Assembly (NCBI RefSeq): GCF_022844445.1 | Contig: NZ_JALHLS010000022.1 | Location: 1-44,550 of the forward strand | Direction: 5' to 3' | DNA length: 44,550 nt | Source of the DNA: Hyphomonas sp. | GTDB lineage: Bacteria; Pseudomonadota; Alphaproteobacteria; Caulobacterales; Hyphomonadaceae | In this document: one piece after another, positions 21,888 to 30,608 of the stretch | Layout: the number at the start of each line of letters is the position of its first letter | Numbering within the stretch: position 1 is the first letter of the stretch | The notes under the pieces: model-generated | Told to the model about the DNA's origin: nothing | Database searches by the model: none | Seen by the model: only the letters and a program-made list of their open reading frames with translations | Made by a program: the position numbers and the translations under genes

Positions 21888-23321
21888 ATGAAAACCATCC
21901 GACCGATGTACGCCCTGCTCGCTGCGGCAGTGGCCGTCGCTCTTATCTGCAGCGCAGCAGTATTGTTCGATCCCACTCCCGCCTTCGCGTGGGCAGCGGA
22001 TCACCATCAGTACCTGGCCGAGCCACTGGCCGCTCTTTTCGCCCGGCGTGTCACACTTGTCGGCGAGATGAAGGCCCTGCTGGACAAGGCCGAGGAGGAA
22101 AACCGCGACCTGACGGCCGAGGAACAGGCGGCCTATGATGGCCTCAAGGCCGAGAAGGTGACACTCGACAAACGCATCGAGCGGGCGCAGGAAGTCGCGG
22201 CCGCCGAAGAGCAGATGAATGCCGTGCAGCCAGCGGCTGCGCGTCGTGGCGGGCCGATGCCGATCCCACCCGGTCCGAGTGCTCGCCGCGAGTTCGAGAA
22301 CTTCGGCGAGTTCATGTCCTCGGTTCGGTTCAACCACAACGACCCGCGTCTTACCTTCGTGGAGGGCGTTGGCTCGGCCGAGGTGGAAGGCTCCGAGATT
22401 CATGCGGAAATGCGTATGGACAACAATCCGTCCGGCGGGTTCATGGTGCCGCATCAGTTCCGGTCGAACATCATGCAAGTCCAGCCGCAGGAGGCTCTTG
22501 TCCGCCCCCGGGCCAGCGTTATCGAGGCGGGCACCCCGCCGGATGCCGGCGTCACGATGCCGGCCCTTGACCAGACCGGCACGGCGCCGGGTAACATGTT
22601 CGGTGGCGTCGAGGTGCAGTGGATTGGCGAAGGCGAAGACAAACCCGAGACCGACGCTAAACTGCGCGAGGTCACGTTGACGCCTCACGAAGTGGCCGGC
22701 TTTGTCACCATCACGGACAAGCTGCTGAGAAATTGGCAGGCGTCTGCTGCGTTCATCGAGCAGTTGCTTCGCGGCGGCATTGCCCAGGCAGAGGACTACG
22801 CCTTCCTTCGCGGGAACGGCGTGCACAAGCCTCTCGGCGTCATCGAGTCTGACGCGGCTTACAAGGTCAATCGCACGACGGCGAACCAGGTCAAGTACGC
22901 GGACCTCGTAAACATGGTCGCCCGACTGCTGATGCGCGGTGGATCTCCGGTCTGGTCGGCGCCGCAGTCGGTGCTGCCGCAGATCGCCACCATGAAGGAT
23001 GAGAACAACAATCTTATCTGGGTGGAAAATGCTCGTGATGGCTTTGCGGGGACCCTGCTCGGCTATCCGCTGCGCTGGAACAACCGCGCCCCGGCGCTCG
23101 GATCCAAGGGCGACTTGGTGCTGGGTGAATACTCGAACTATCTCATCAAGGATGGTTCGGGCCCGTTTGTCGCCGCCTCCGAACATGTTCTGTTCAAGTC
23201 CAATAAGACGATCATCAAGATCTTCTACAATGTCGACGGCGCGCCGTGGCTTACCGCGCCGATCAAGGAAGAAAACGGCTACGAAGTTTCGCCGTTCGTG
23301 GTGCTCGACGTACCGGCCTAA
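21888..23321 (+). CDS. Major capsid protein (HK97 gp5-like) with hydrophobic start
   Basis: From the ATG at 21888 (GGAG ten bases upstream) the protein has 477 residues. The C-terminal two thirds are HK97-fold capsid: GGFMVPHQFRSNIMQVQPQEALVRPRASVI, then EGEDKPETDAKLREVTLTPHEVAGFVTITDKLLRNW and AQAEDYAFLRGNG. Residues 40-110 are a charged helical delta-domain-like scaffold. Unusually, residues 1-34 resemble a signal peptide (MKTIRPMYALLAAAVAVALICSAAVLF..., ending in AFA at 32-34). An upstream ATG at 21828 lies in the terminator hairpin and is not favoured. Removal by the protease would yield the mature shell protein. Confidence 0.93.
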   Translation: MKTIRPMYALLAAAVAVALICSAAVLFDPTPAFAWAADHHQYLAEPLAALFARRVTLVGEMKALLDKAEEENRDLTAEEQAAYDGLKAEKVTLDKRIERAQEVAAAEEQMNAVQPAAARRGGPMPIPPGPSARREFENFGEFMSSVRFNHNDPRLTFVEGVGSAEVEGSEIHAEMRMDNNPSGGFMVPHQFRSNIMQVQPQEALVRPRASVIEAGTPPDAGVTMPALDQTGTAPGNMFGGVEVQWIGEGEDKPETDAKLREVTLTPHEVAGFVTITDKLLRNWQASAAFIEQLLRGGIAQAEDYAFLRGNGVHKPLGVIESDAAYKVNRTTANQVKYADLVNMVARLLMRGGSPVWSAPQSVLPQIATMKDENNNLIWVENARDGFAGTLLGYPLRWNNRAPALGSKGDLVLGEYSNYLIKDGSGPFVAASEHVLFKSNKTIIKIFYNVDGAPWLTAPIKEENGYEVSPFVVLDVPA

Positions 23322-23349
23322 CGCTCCGGCGCATACGCCCGCCTAGTTC

Positions 23350-23384
23350 GCGGCCCGGCTTCCACGCCGGGCCGCTTGTGTTTT
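23350..23384 (+). terminator. Terminator after capsid gene
   Basis: Perfect 10-base arms (GCGGCCCGGC and its complement, 23350-23359 and 23366-23375) with a six-base loop, followed by ttgtgtttt. It is the strongest hairpin in the head region and lies 28 bases past the capsid stop. Confidence 0.7.
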
Positions 23385-23421
23385 CGCCCTTCGATCCCCC
23401 CAACGTGAGGAGCTCGCCGCA

Positions 23422-23850
23422 ATGCGCGACTTCGCCAATTCCATCCATCTCGCGCGGGCGATCAGCCCGGCGGCTGCAGTTACCGACAACACGCCCTATG
23501 TCTCCCAGATCATCGACCTGCTGGGCTACGAAGGCCTCGTCTTCGCAATTCTGCTCGGCGCCCTCGTCGATGCGGACGCCACTTTCACCGTCTTGGTGGA
23601 GCACGGCGACGAGTCGAACCTTTCGGACGCCGCTGCGGTGCCGGACCAGTTCCTGACCGGCACCGAGGCTCTGGCGGCCTTCACGTTCGCCGCCGACGAC
23701 AAGACCCGGAAGATCGGCTACGTGGGCTCGAAGCGCTACGTGCGGCTGACGATCACCCCAGCGAATAACAGCGGCAACGTCTTCCTCGCGGTTGCCGCGC
23801 TGCTGCTTGGCCCGCGCTACTCGCCCACCCCGAACCCGCCGGTCGCCTAA
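23422..23850 (+). CDS. Probable head decoration or fibre protein
   Basis: The 142-residue product follows the capsid gene. It carries YVSQIIDLLGYEGLVFAILLGALVDADATFTVLVEHGDESNLSD, then FTFAADDKTRKIGYVGSKRYVRLTITPANNSGNVFLAVAALLLGPRY, a beta-rich pattern. Proteins of this type are common directly after capsid genes in siphophages of Alphaproteobacteria and may decorate the head. GAGGAG lies ten bases before the ATG. Confidence 0.6.
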   Translation: MRDFANSIHLARAISPAAAVTDNTPYVSQIIDLLGYEGLVFAILLGALVDADATFTVLVEHGDESNLSDAAAVPDQFLTGTEALAAFTFAADDKTRKIGYVGSKRYVRLTITPANNSGNVFLAVAALLLGPRYSPTPNPPVA

Positions 23851-23880
23851 AGTCGACCTCCACCTCCCCGTAATTACGCG

Positions 23881-23905
23881 CCCGGCGCTGCGTTAACGCG
23901 CCGGG
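23881..23905 (+). other. Hairpin before 23928 gene
   Basis: CCCGGCGC (23881-23888) and GCGCCGGG (23898-23905) around a nine-base loop; a separate GCGTTAACGC palindrome sits at the loop. There is no T-run, so it may be a processing or pause site, matching the hairpins after protease and capsid. Confidence 0.5.
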
Positions 23906-23927
23906 ACGCGAGAACATCGAGGACATC

Positions 23928-24380
23928 ATGTCGGACAAGAACTTCATCGTGCTGGCCGAGTGCGTCGACTCTCGGGTTCGGCCCGAAAGGCGATACGTCA
24001 AAGGCGACACTTTCGACCCGCCTCCGGGCGTCGAGCAGGCGGAACGCCTGCACAAGGCCGGTTGCCTGAGCGAGGATGCTGTCAAGGCCGCCGGGACACC
24101 TGCCGCATCGAAGGCGCGCAAGGCTGCCGGTGTCGAGGAGAAGACCGCCGAGGATATCGCGGCCGAGCGCGCGGCGGCTGAGAAGGTTGCGGCTGAAAAG
24201 CTTGCCGCGGATCTGGCCGCGAAACGCAAGGCCGCCGGAAAGTTGGCCGATGAGGCCAGCAAAAAGAAGCCGGAGGAATTGCGGGTGGAAGCCGCCGAAT
24301 TTCTCGGCGCCGATAACATTCCGGACAAGCCGGATGATGTCGTCGCTGCGCTTAAGAAGTTCGCTGCTGAAGGCAAGTAG
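23928..24380 (+). CDS. Ala/Lys-rich coiled-coil head protein, hypothetical
   Basis: This 150-residue protein has a small N-terminal domain (NFIVLAECVDSRVRPERRYVKGDTFDPPPGVEQAERLHKAGCLSED) and a long Ala/Glu/Lys helix, then a C-terminal part (PEELRVEAAEFLGADNIPDKPDDVVAALKKFAAEGK). The N-terminal domain resembles the small viral-head 'phage capsid-associated' proteins placed after capsid genes, but the match is loose. It ends six bases before the head-tail connector gene. Confidence 0.6.
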   Translation: MSDKNFIVLAECVDSRVRPERRYVKGDTFDPPPGVEQAERLHKAGCLSEDAVKAAGTPAASKARKAAGVEEKTAEDIAAERAAAEKVAAEKLAADLAAKRKAAGKLADEASKKKPEELRVEAAEFLGADNIPDKPDDVVAALKKFAAEGK

Positions 24381-24385
24381 ACGCC

Positions 24386-25006
24386 ATGACCACTGTCCTC
24401 ATCGGAGCACCGGCAGCGGCCGTCACGGCCGCTGAAGCCAAGGCCACGCAGGTCTTCCCGACCTCCGATGGGGACACCTATGTCGATCTGCTGCTCGCCG
24501 TCGCGCAGCAGAGCGTGGACGGGCCGAATGGGTGGCTCGGCCGCGCGATCGGCACGCAGACGCTCGAACTGCAGGCTCGCTGCGGCTTTTGGAGCATCGC
24601 GGAATGCGACGGCAGCATTCGCCTGGCCTACGCACCGGCGACGACCATCACCAGCATCAAATATCGCGACGAAGAGAACGTCGAACACACGATCGACGGC
24701 GAGAGCTACGAGTTGATCGACGGCTACGTTGTCCGCGCGGAAGGCTACAGTTGGCCTACGGCAAAGTCCGTCAAGATCCGCTATGTCGCCGGGCAGGCTG
24801 CCGCCGATGTGCCGAAGGCCATCAAGCACGGGCTGATCCTGATGGCGGCCGAACTGAAGACCGCCGGCGGCATCTCCGGCGCCATCCGGCGCGAAGTGGT
24901 CGAGGGCGTCGGCACGTTCGATTATGCCCTTCCCGACATCGCGGCCGAGACGCTCCGCAAGACGGGCGAGCGGTTGCTAGCTCCCTTCCGCGTGTACGGC
25001 CTATGA
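24386..25006 (+). CDS. Head-tail connector (gp6-like, phiE125 gp8 type)
   Basis: 206 residues with APAAAVTAAEAKATQVFPTSDGDTYVDLLLAVAQQSVDGPNGWLGRAIGTQTLELQARCGFW and, later, VKIRYVAGQAAADVPKAIKHGLILMAAELK, the typical helical-bundle pattern of gp6-like connectors with a beta insertion. It would sit below the portal and help close the head after packaging. It overlaps the next gene by four bases. Confidence 0.82.
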   Translation: MTTVLIGAPAAAVTAAEAKATQVFPTSDGDTYVDLLLAVAQQSVDGPNGWLGRAIGTQTLELQARCGFWSIAECDGSIRLAYAPATTITSIKYRDEENVEHTIDGESYELIDGYVVRAEGYSWPTAKSVKIRYVAGQAAADVPKAIKHGLILMAAELKTAGGISGAIRREVVEGVGTFDYALPDIAAETLRKTGERLLAPFRVYGL

Positions 25007-25323
25007 CACCTGAAGCGGCCAAGGCGGCGTTGCGGCGGCAGCTGGAACCCCACGGCATCACCGTCACGATTACGCGTGGAGGCTCACAGGAAACCAGCGG
25101 TCTCGCGAAGGTCACGCGCGTCAAAGGCGACGAGCTGGTGAATGATATCGAGCAGACATCCCACGAGATCGTGCTGCTCAACGAGGATCTCGCCTTTGCC
25201 CCGGCCAGGGACGACATCGTCGAGTTTGGCGAACACATGCTGGCGATCGAGGAAGTCGACAACCAGACCCGCGCGATTGCCGGGGTTGTCGTCGGCTACA
25301 ACATCACCGCAAAGGGACGATGA
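25003..25323 (+). CDS. Head closure / head-tail adaptor protein
   Basis: 106 residues. The protein begins MTPEAAKAALRRQLEPHGITVTITRGG and has DDIVEFGEHMLAIEEVDNQTRAIAGVVVGYNITAKG, a beta-barrel-like design fitting a stopper or adaptor (gp15/gp16, SPP1 type). Position between the connector and the gp10-like protein is the main support. It starts inside the connector's last codon and overlaps the next start by four bases. Confidence 0.6.
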   Translation: MTPEAAKAALRRQLEPHGITVTITRGGSQETSGLAKVTRVKGDELVNDIEQTSHEIVLLNEDLAFAPARDDIVEFGEHMLAIEEVDNQTRAIAGVVVGYNITAKGR

Positions 25324-25997
25324 CCGCGCGCGTCCGCACACGGATGGACGTCCTGGAACGGGACATCGTCGCGTTCGTTGGCGAAGATCTGGCCCCGGCC
25401 GCCCAGGCAGAGATCCGGGCGCGCGTCGCGCGTGAACATCTCGCCGACGCTCAGTCCATCAATCGCATCGTGACCGGACGCGTTCCCGAGCACGATACCT
25501 TTGTCGATGGCCGAGCTGGCGCGCCACTCGAAAGCGTTAAACCGAACGGCGTTGTCGTGTTCGAGTTCGAGCTGGTCGCCGATGTGCTTCTCTGGATCCA
25601 TACCGCGCTCAAGAAGCATTCGCCTCGCTTCAAGGGCGACTATCAGACCTCGCATCAGCTCTTCGCTGACGACGTCGAGGTTGCGGACATCGAGAACCCG
25701 CCGTCCGCGCGCGAATATGTGTTTCTGAACGAACAGCCCTACGCGCGAAAGATCGAGCGCGGCCAGAGCAAACAGGCTCCGGAGGGTGTCTACGAGGGCA
25801 TCGCGGCGCTGGCAAAGCAACGCTTCGGCAATGTCACCAGCATCGGCTTTGGGTTTCGCGAGTTTCCGGGCGGGGCGCTGCTGAAGTGGGCGGCGATGCG
25901 AAAGCCATCGCGCACCGGCTACAGCCGCCGCGCGCGGCAGGCCGCTCTTCGCCGAGACACACGGCAGCCGGCTATAATCGTCCGTACAAGCAAATAG
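25320..25997 (+). CDS. HK97 gp10-like tail-joining protein
   Basis: A 225-residue protein with YQTSHQLFADDVEVADIENPPSAREYVFLNEQPYARKIERGQSKQAPEGVYEGIAALAKQRFGN. The EYVFLNEQPYARKIERG part is the hallmark of gp10-like proteins, which complete the head-tail joint. The N-terminus is longer than usual, and the C-terminal tail is very basic (SRRARQAALRRDTRQP). Confidence 0.78.
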   Translation: MTARVRTRMDVLERDIVAFVGEDLAPAAQAEIRARVAREHLADAQSINRIVTGRVPEHDTFVDGRAGAPLESVKPNGVVVFEFELVADVLLWIHTALKKHSPRFKGDYQTSHQLFADDVEVADIENPPSAREYVFLNEQPYARKIERGQSKQAPEGVYEGIAALAKQRFGNVTSIGFGFREFPGGALLKWAAMRKPSRTGYSRRARQAALRRDTRQPAIIVRTSK

Positions 25998-26007
25998 GGA
26001 ACGACGC

Positions 26008-26427
26008 ATGGCAAGCATGGCTGTTGTCAATGCGGTCGAGGCCTATTTGAAGGCCGAGCATCCCGATGTCGCGTTTCGCGGCTTGAAGGATGAAGGCGAC
26101 GCCCCGCCCGCGGATGGCGGCACTTTTGTCGCCATCCAGTACACCGTTCCCGACGCCGAACAGGCCAGCATCGGCGCGCCGGGAAGCAATGTCTTCCGCC
26201 ACACCGGCGCCATTCGCCTGGTCGTTTCGGTTGGAAAAAAGACGGTGAATCCTCGCGAGGCCGCGGTGACACTGTGCGATGCGCTGGCCGTTACCATGCG
26301 CAGCAAAAGCATTTCTGGTGTCATTACGCACGCGCCCACTTCGCCGGTATTCGACGACCGGAGCGATGACGGCCTCTACCACGTCTTTTCGTTCTCGACA
26401 CCCTATCAGCACGACGTACTCGGTTAA
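26008..26427 (+). CDS. Tail terminator protein (gpU-like)
   Basis: 139 residues. The VVNAVEAYLKAEHPDVAFRGLKDEG start, FVAIQYTVPDAEQASIGAPGSNVFRHTGAIRLVVSVGKKTVNPREAAVTLCDALAVTMRSKSISGV and the DDGLYHVFSFSTPYQHD end fit the DUF4128/gpU fold that caps the growing tail tube. Its place just before the tail tube gene agrees. Confidence 0.75.
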   Translation: MASMAVVNAVEAYLKAEHPDVAFRGLKDEGDAPPADGGTFVAIQYTVPDAEQASIGAPGSNVFRHTGAIRLVVSVGKKTVNPREAAVTLCDALAVTMRSKSISGVITHAPTSPVFDDRSDDGLYHVFSFSTPYQHDVLG

Positions 26428-26448
26428 CCCGCTTCACGGAGCTTTCAC

Positions 26449-27378
26449 ATGACCATTGGATCCAGCAGCCGCTCCCGCGTCGCGTATATCGCGGAAGCTT
26501 CGTATGGCGTGACGCCGGCCGAGCCGGTGTTTCAGGAGATGCGCGTCACGAGTGGTGGGCTCCGCTCCACCAAGGCGACGGCCGTATCCAACGAGATCCG
26601 GGCAGACCGCAACGTATCGAACATCGCCCTGGTCGGCCTCGACGTGACGGGCGGCTATCCGATCGAGCTTTCCTACGCATCCTTCGACGACTTCCTCGCG
26701 GCGGCGCTCTGCGGCAGCTGGGATACGAACGTGCTCAAGAACGGCGTGTTGGCGCCGAGCTTCACGATCGAGGAGACGGTCGAGCTTGGCGCGACCGACA
26801 GCTTCAGCCGGTTCCTGGGTTGCATGGTGAACACCCTGTCGCTCGCGATGGAAGCGCGCGGGTTGGTTACCGGCAATATCGGCATAATGGGCCACTCGGA
26901 AACGCTGGGCACGGCGATCCTTGAGTCCGCTACCTATACGCCTCCGAACGACAACCCGATCCTGACCGCCTCGGCACATGCTGCCTCGCTGGCGGTCGCC
27001 GGGTTGAATCCAGTGCCGATCATCCGTGCTCTCAATGTGGAGGTGAACAACGGCCTTCGCGTGCGCCCAGCCATCGGCACGCTTTACACGCAGGAATTCG
27101 GCCAGGGTCGCTGCGTCGTGACCGGAACAGTGACGGCGTACTTCACCAGCAATGCGCTTTACCAGAAGGTGATGGACCATGCGCACGGCGCGATCTCGCT
27201 GACGCTCGGCGCGGATACGGGCGAGAAGTACACTTTGTCCATCCCCCGCGCGCGCTTTCTCGACGGCGCGCGCCCGATCGGCGGCAACGACGACGACGTG
27301 ATGGCCGAGATCCCGTGGCAGGCCGAATTCGACGCCGGCGAAGCCTGCTCGATCAAGATCACGCGCGCCGTCGCCTGA
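26449..27378 (+). CDS. Major tail tube protein
   Basis: 309 residues starting MTIGSSSRSRVAYIAEASYGVTPAEPVFQEMRVTSGG, the usual opening of siphophage tube proteins, with beta-rich repeats after it and a C-terminal EIPWQAEFDAGEACSIKITRAVA strand. It polymerises into the non-contractile tail tube. Its stop overlaps the next ATG (TGATG). Confidence 0.88.
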   Translation: MTIGSSSRSRVAYIAEASYGVTPAEPVFQEMRVTSGGLRSTKATAVSNEIRADRNVSNIALVGLDVTGGYPIELSYASFDDFLAAALCGSWDTNVLKNGVLAPSFTIEETVELGATDSFSRFLGCMVNTLSLAMEARGLVTGNIGIMGHSETLGTAILESATYTPPNDNPILTASAHAASLAVAGLNPVPIIRALNVEVNNGLRVRPAIGTLYTQEFGQGRCVVTGTVTAYFTSNALYQKVMDHAHGAISLTLGADTGEKYTLSIPRARFLDGARPIGGNDDDVMAEIPWQAEFDAGEACSIKITRAVA

Positions 27379-27572
27379 TGGTGGACAACGGAATCACCGT
27401 CCACGCCGCCTTCACGGGCTACCCCGATGGGACAACGGCGCGGACCTTTCGGGCTGGCGAGCGCCCGGAAGATCTGTCGGCAGAGTACGCCGAACTGCTC
27501 GTCAGGAAGGGCCACGCGCAGCGCGACGCGGTCCGCGAAAAGCAACCAAGGAAAAAGGAAACGACGCGATGA
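27378..27572 (+). CDS. Small hypothetical tail protein
   Basis: 64 residues (MVDNGITVHAAFTGYPDGTTARTFRAGERPEDLSAEYAELLVRKGHAQ...), with a basic end. A short beta-rich domain of the type found between tail tube and tail chaperone genes. The start overlaps the tube stop and the end overlaps the chaperone start by four bases. No certain family. Confidence 0.6.
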   Translation: MVDNGITVHAAFTGYPDGTTARTFRAGERPEDLSAEYAELLVRKGHAQRDAVREKQPRKKETTR

Positions 27573-27997
27573 AACTTTCTGAGTTGAGATCGAACACCCA
27601 TGCGCGCGAGAACGGCCGCTGGATGACGGACCTGCCGAACATGGGCGATCTGAAGATCTTCACGCGAGGTCTCCGCAACGCCGCAGCGGCGAAGCTAACC
27701 GCGAGGTTCTTCGAGTCCCTGCCCCGCAAGGAAAAGCGCGGCACCCTGTCGATCGAAAGCCGCGAGCGGCTTAACACCGAGATACTCGTCGAGACTTGCG
27801 TCATGCCGGATCCCGATACCGGCAAGGCGTGGAACCTCACGGACGACGCCGGCGCCGATATCCCCTTCAGCAAGGAAAAGCTGCGCGAGCTGCTGACGGA
27901 TCCGGATTACATCGACTTCCGCGACGCCTGCCTGGTTGCTGCCACGACAGTGGCGGACAACGAGGACGAAGAGGACAAGGCCGACCTAAAAAACTGA
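27569..27997 (+). CDS. Tail assembly chaperone G
   Basis: The 142-residue short form, MKLSELRSNTHARENGRWMTDLPNMGDLKIFTRGLRNAAAAKLTARFFESLPRKEKRG..., matches gpG-like chaperones that coat the tape measure protein during tail assembly. It ends with an acidic tail and stops two codons after the slippery site. A frameshift product gives the longer GT form. Confidence 0.82.
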   Translation: MKLSELRSNTHARENGRWMTDLPNMGDLKIFTRGLRNAAAAKLTARFFESLPRKEKRGTLSIESRERLNTEILVETCVMPDPDTGKAWNLTDDAGADIPFSKEKLRELLTDPDYIDFRDACLVAATTVADNEDEEDKADLKN

Positions 27998-28338
27998 AAG
28001 ACGCCCTGCTCTGGGATTTGGAGTGGGGCGATCACATCGAGTTCCTCGAGGACGTTGAGGAGATGACCGGGTCAGCTCGGGCGCTCGAAACAAGACCGGA
28101 TCTTCCACCGGATCTTGGGCGCTATCTCGCCGCCTTTCACGATCTATCCGGCGACCGGCAGCTGGGCTTCGGCGCCGCCGGCTCAATCACTTTCTCGACC
28201 ATCGACCAATATGCTCGCCGCTTTCACATCGAAGACGGCGAGTTTGAATTCTTCCATGCCGCTATCCGGCATCTCGACGGTGTGTTCCTCGAACACATCC
28301 GCAAGACAACGCCGAAATCACAGCAGCCGCGGAGCTAA
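27569..28338 (+). CDS. Tail assembly chaperone GT (-1 frameshift fusion)
   Basis: Slipping back one base at 27988-27994 joins the 142 residues of G to 114 residues read in the -1 frame (LKDALLWDLEWGDHIEFLEDVEEMTGSAR...), giving 256 residues. The T part is helical and ends QQPRS at 28338, three bases before the tape measure start. This is the standard tail chaperone recoding arrangement, where a few percent of ribosomes make GT. The efficiency is not known here. Confidence 0.8.
27988..27994 (+). promoter_or_regulatory. Programmed -1 frameshift site A AAA AAC
   Basis: Codons CTA AAA AAC TGA contain the canonical heptamer A AAA AAC in the right frame, with the zero-frame stop directly after. 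The -1 frame is open for another 344 bases and encodes protein typical of gpT. Confidence 0.88.
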
Positions 28339-28341
28339 CCC

Positions 28342-30606
28342 TTGGCAACTCTCGAATCCATTCGCCGTGTACGTATTCAGTACACGTCCGACGGCGCGGA
28401 GAAGGCCGAGGCGGACGCGCGCGGTGTGGCCGTGGCGCAGGAGGAGCTCGGCCGATCAAGCGAGGTCGTCTCGATCGCAACCGAGCGGGCGGCGCGTCGT
28501 CAGCTGTCCGCCGCCGCCGCGTATGAGCGGCAAAAGGTGGCGCTGGATTCGACCCTACGGGCGCAGCAGACCTATGAGCGCCAGATGCGCGTGATCGAAC
28601 GCGCGCAGGAGCAAGCTACGATCTCGGCCGACGAGGCCGCAGCCTCGATCCTGCGCGTCCGTGAGGCTTACCAAGCCGCCGGCTCGCCGCGCGGATCCTT
28701 TGACCAGACGGACATCAACCGGCTGCTGGGCGTGCAGGCGCAAGTCCACGGCGCGGCGGCACAGTCGGCCGCTGTGTTCGAGGAAGCGGCGCGGGAGACC
28801 GCGCAGTATCAGGCGCGTGCATCGGCCCTGCGGGCGCAACTGGATCCGTTATCGGCCGCGCAGGACCGGCTCAACGCGGAGATGGCGGAATACTCGGCGC
28901 TGGCTGCCCGTGGCATTATTTCGACCGGCGAACTCGCGGGCGCGCACGCGATGGCCATTACGCGGTTCAACCAGACCCGCGACGCCATTGACGGCGTTCA
29001 GAAGAAGACCGGCCTTGCGACCCACCAGTGGGGAAACCTGGCCTATCAGGTGAACGACGTCGTTACAATGCTCGCTATGGGCGCGCCGCCGATGATGGTT
29101 CTGACCAGCCAGGGCGGCCAATTGTACCAGATCCTTTCCACCGCACCGGGCGGCGTCGGAGGTGCGCTGGGCGAGATCGCTACACGCGCGGCAGGCCTCG
29201 CCGCGAGGTTTGCGCCGTTCATCGCGATCATTGGCGTGGCGGGCGCTGCCGTGGGCGCCCTGACAGCATCGATCAACGAGACATCGAAGGTCACCGTCAG
29301 CTTCATGGACGTCGCCCTCGGCGTATTCCGCGTGATCGGCGACGGCATCTACAGCTTTATCAGGCCGGCGCTGGACTGGCTGGCACCGTACTGGGAGGCG
29401 ACGTGGGACTGGATCAAGAAGGACGCGGCGTCCTCCTTCAACATGATCGTCCGCGGGCTCAACGGCATGTGGGAGGTCTTCAAGGCGTTTCTCGCCTCGC
29501 TGCCACCGGCCTTTCGTCTCGCCGCGGAGAACGCCGCCAATTTTCTCGTCGCCGGCATCGAGGCGGGGGTCAACAAGTCGATAGAGCTGCTCAACAAGCT
29601 GCCGGGCGTTGCCCTCAATGCCGTCAGTCTGGGCCGTGTCGATATCGGCGGCGGAGATGCACAGAAGCAGCTCGACGGCATTCTCAGCGGATTGCAGGAT
29701 CGTCTCGGCCAGATCAATCAGACCGACTATGCCAGTCAGTTCATGGGAGCGATCGGCAACGCGGCACGCGATCGCGCGACGGACCGGGCGATGGGCAACG
29801 ATGCGTACAAGGACATCGTTGGCCAGGCGAAGGAGCGTGTGGCCTCGCTGGAGGCGGAAGCGGCGGCGCTCGACATGACGAACGGCAAGGCGGAGGCCTA
29901 CCGTTTCACCCAGGAACTGATCGCGGCCGCGAAGGCGCAGGACATCGAACTGCTGCCGGCGCAGCTGGAGCAGCTTCACGAGCTCGGCGAAGCCTACGCG
30001 AACGCCCAGCTGAAGCTCGACGGCATGCGGCTCACGATGGAGAACCGCGGGCCGTTCGAAACACTGCAGCAGGATCTGGCGAACCTGAAGGAGATGGTCG
30101 ACGCCGGCGCGATCTCCTGGGAGACCTACGCCGACGCACAGCGCCGCGCGACGGCCGAGGCCCATGCCACGGTCGCCGGCTATGCCTCCGATGTCATGGG
30201 CATCATGGGGCAGCTGTTCGAGGACAACAAAGCGGTCGCAATCGCGAACGCCATCGTGTCGACCTATGAGGGCGTGGCCAAATCGCTCGCAAAATATCCG
30301 ATGCCCTGGGCCGCCGTCATGGCCGCCGCGCACCTCGCCCTCGGCATGAAGCAGGTGATGGCAATCAAGTCGACGAACAAGACCTCGAAGTCGGCCAGTG
30401 GCGGGGGTGGCGGTGGCGGTGCGTCACCGTCGGCAGGCGCCGCGTCCGGCGGAAGCCAAGAGGCCGTGCAGCGGCAGGCTATCAGCATCGCGCTCTATGG
30501 CGACACGGTGAAGGCGGAGTCCATCGAAGAAATGGTCAAGAAGATCAACCAAAATACGGTCGATGGCGGAACGCCGCTCATCACCATTCAACGCATGGCG
30601 AGCTAA
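28342..30606 (+). CDS. Tape measure protein
   Basis: 754 residues from a TTG at 28342. Long helices with coiled-coil regions (residues 20-230), hydrophobic membrane-like segments around 255-330 (MLAMGAPPMMVLTSQGG, FAPFIAIIGVAGAAVGALTAS), more helices and a Gly-rich stretch near the C-terminus (SASGGGGGGGASPSAG). It sets tail length; at the usual 0.15 nm per residue, this predicts a tail of roughly 110 nm. It follows the chaperone GT gene directly. Confidence 0.92.
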   Translation: MATLESIRRVRIQYTSDGAEKAEADARGVAVAQEELGRSSEVVSIATERAARRQLSAAAAYERQKVALDSTLRAQQTYERQMRVIERAQEQATISADEAAASILRVREAYQAAGSPRGSFDQTDINRLLGVQAQVHGAAAQSAAVFEEAARETAQYQARASALRAQLDPLSAAQDRLNAEMAEYSALAARGIISTGELAGAHAMAITRFNQTRDAIDGVQKKTGLATHQWGNLAYQVNDVVTMLAMGAPPMMVLTSQGGQLYQILSTAPGGVGGALGEIATRAAGLAARFAPFIAIIGVAGAAVGALTASINETSKVTVSFMDVALGVFRVIGDGIYSFIRPALDWLAPYWEATWDWIKKDAASSFNMIVRGLNGMWEVFKAFLASLPPAFRLAAENAANFLVAGIEAGVNKSIELLNKLPGVALNAVSLGRVDIGGGDAQKQLDGILSGLQDRLGQINQTDYASQFMGAIGNAARDRATDRAMGNDAYKDIVGQAKERVASLEAEAAALDMTNGKAEAYRFTQELIAAAKAQDIELLPAQLEQLHELGEAYANAQLKLDGMRLTMENRGPFETLQQDLANLKEMVDAGAISWETYADAQRRATAEAHATVAGYASDVMGIMGQLFEDNKAVAIANAIVSTYEGVAKSLAKYPMPWAAVMAAAHLALGMKQVMAIKSTNKTSKSASGGGGGGGASPSAGAASGGSQEAVQRQAISIALYGDTVKAESIEEMVKKINQNTVDGGTPLITIQRMAS

Positions 30607-30608
30607 CG

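Noticed and set aside
28366..28386. Inverted repeat CGTGTAC/GTACACG at the start of the tape measure gene
   Set aside because: Seven-base arms inside coding sequence, no second copy in a control position; probably coincidental, although the loop bases resemble those at 33713.
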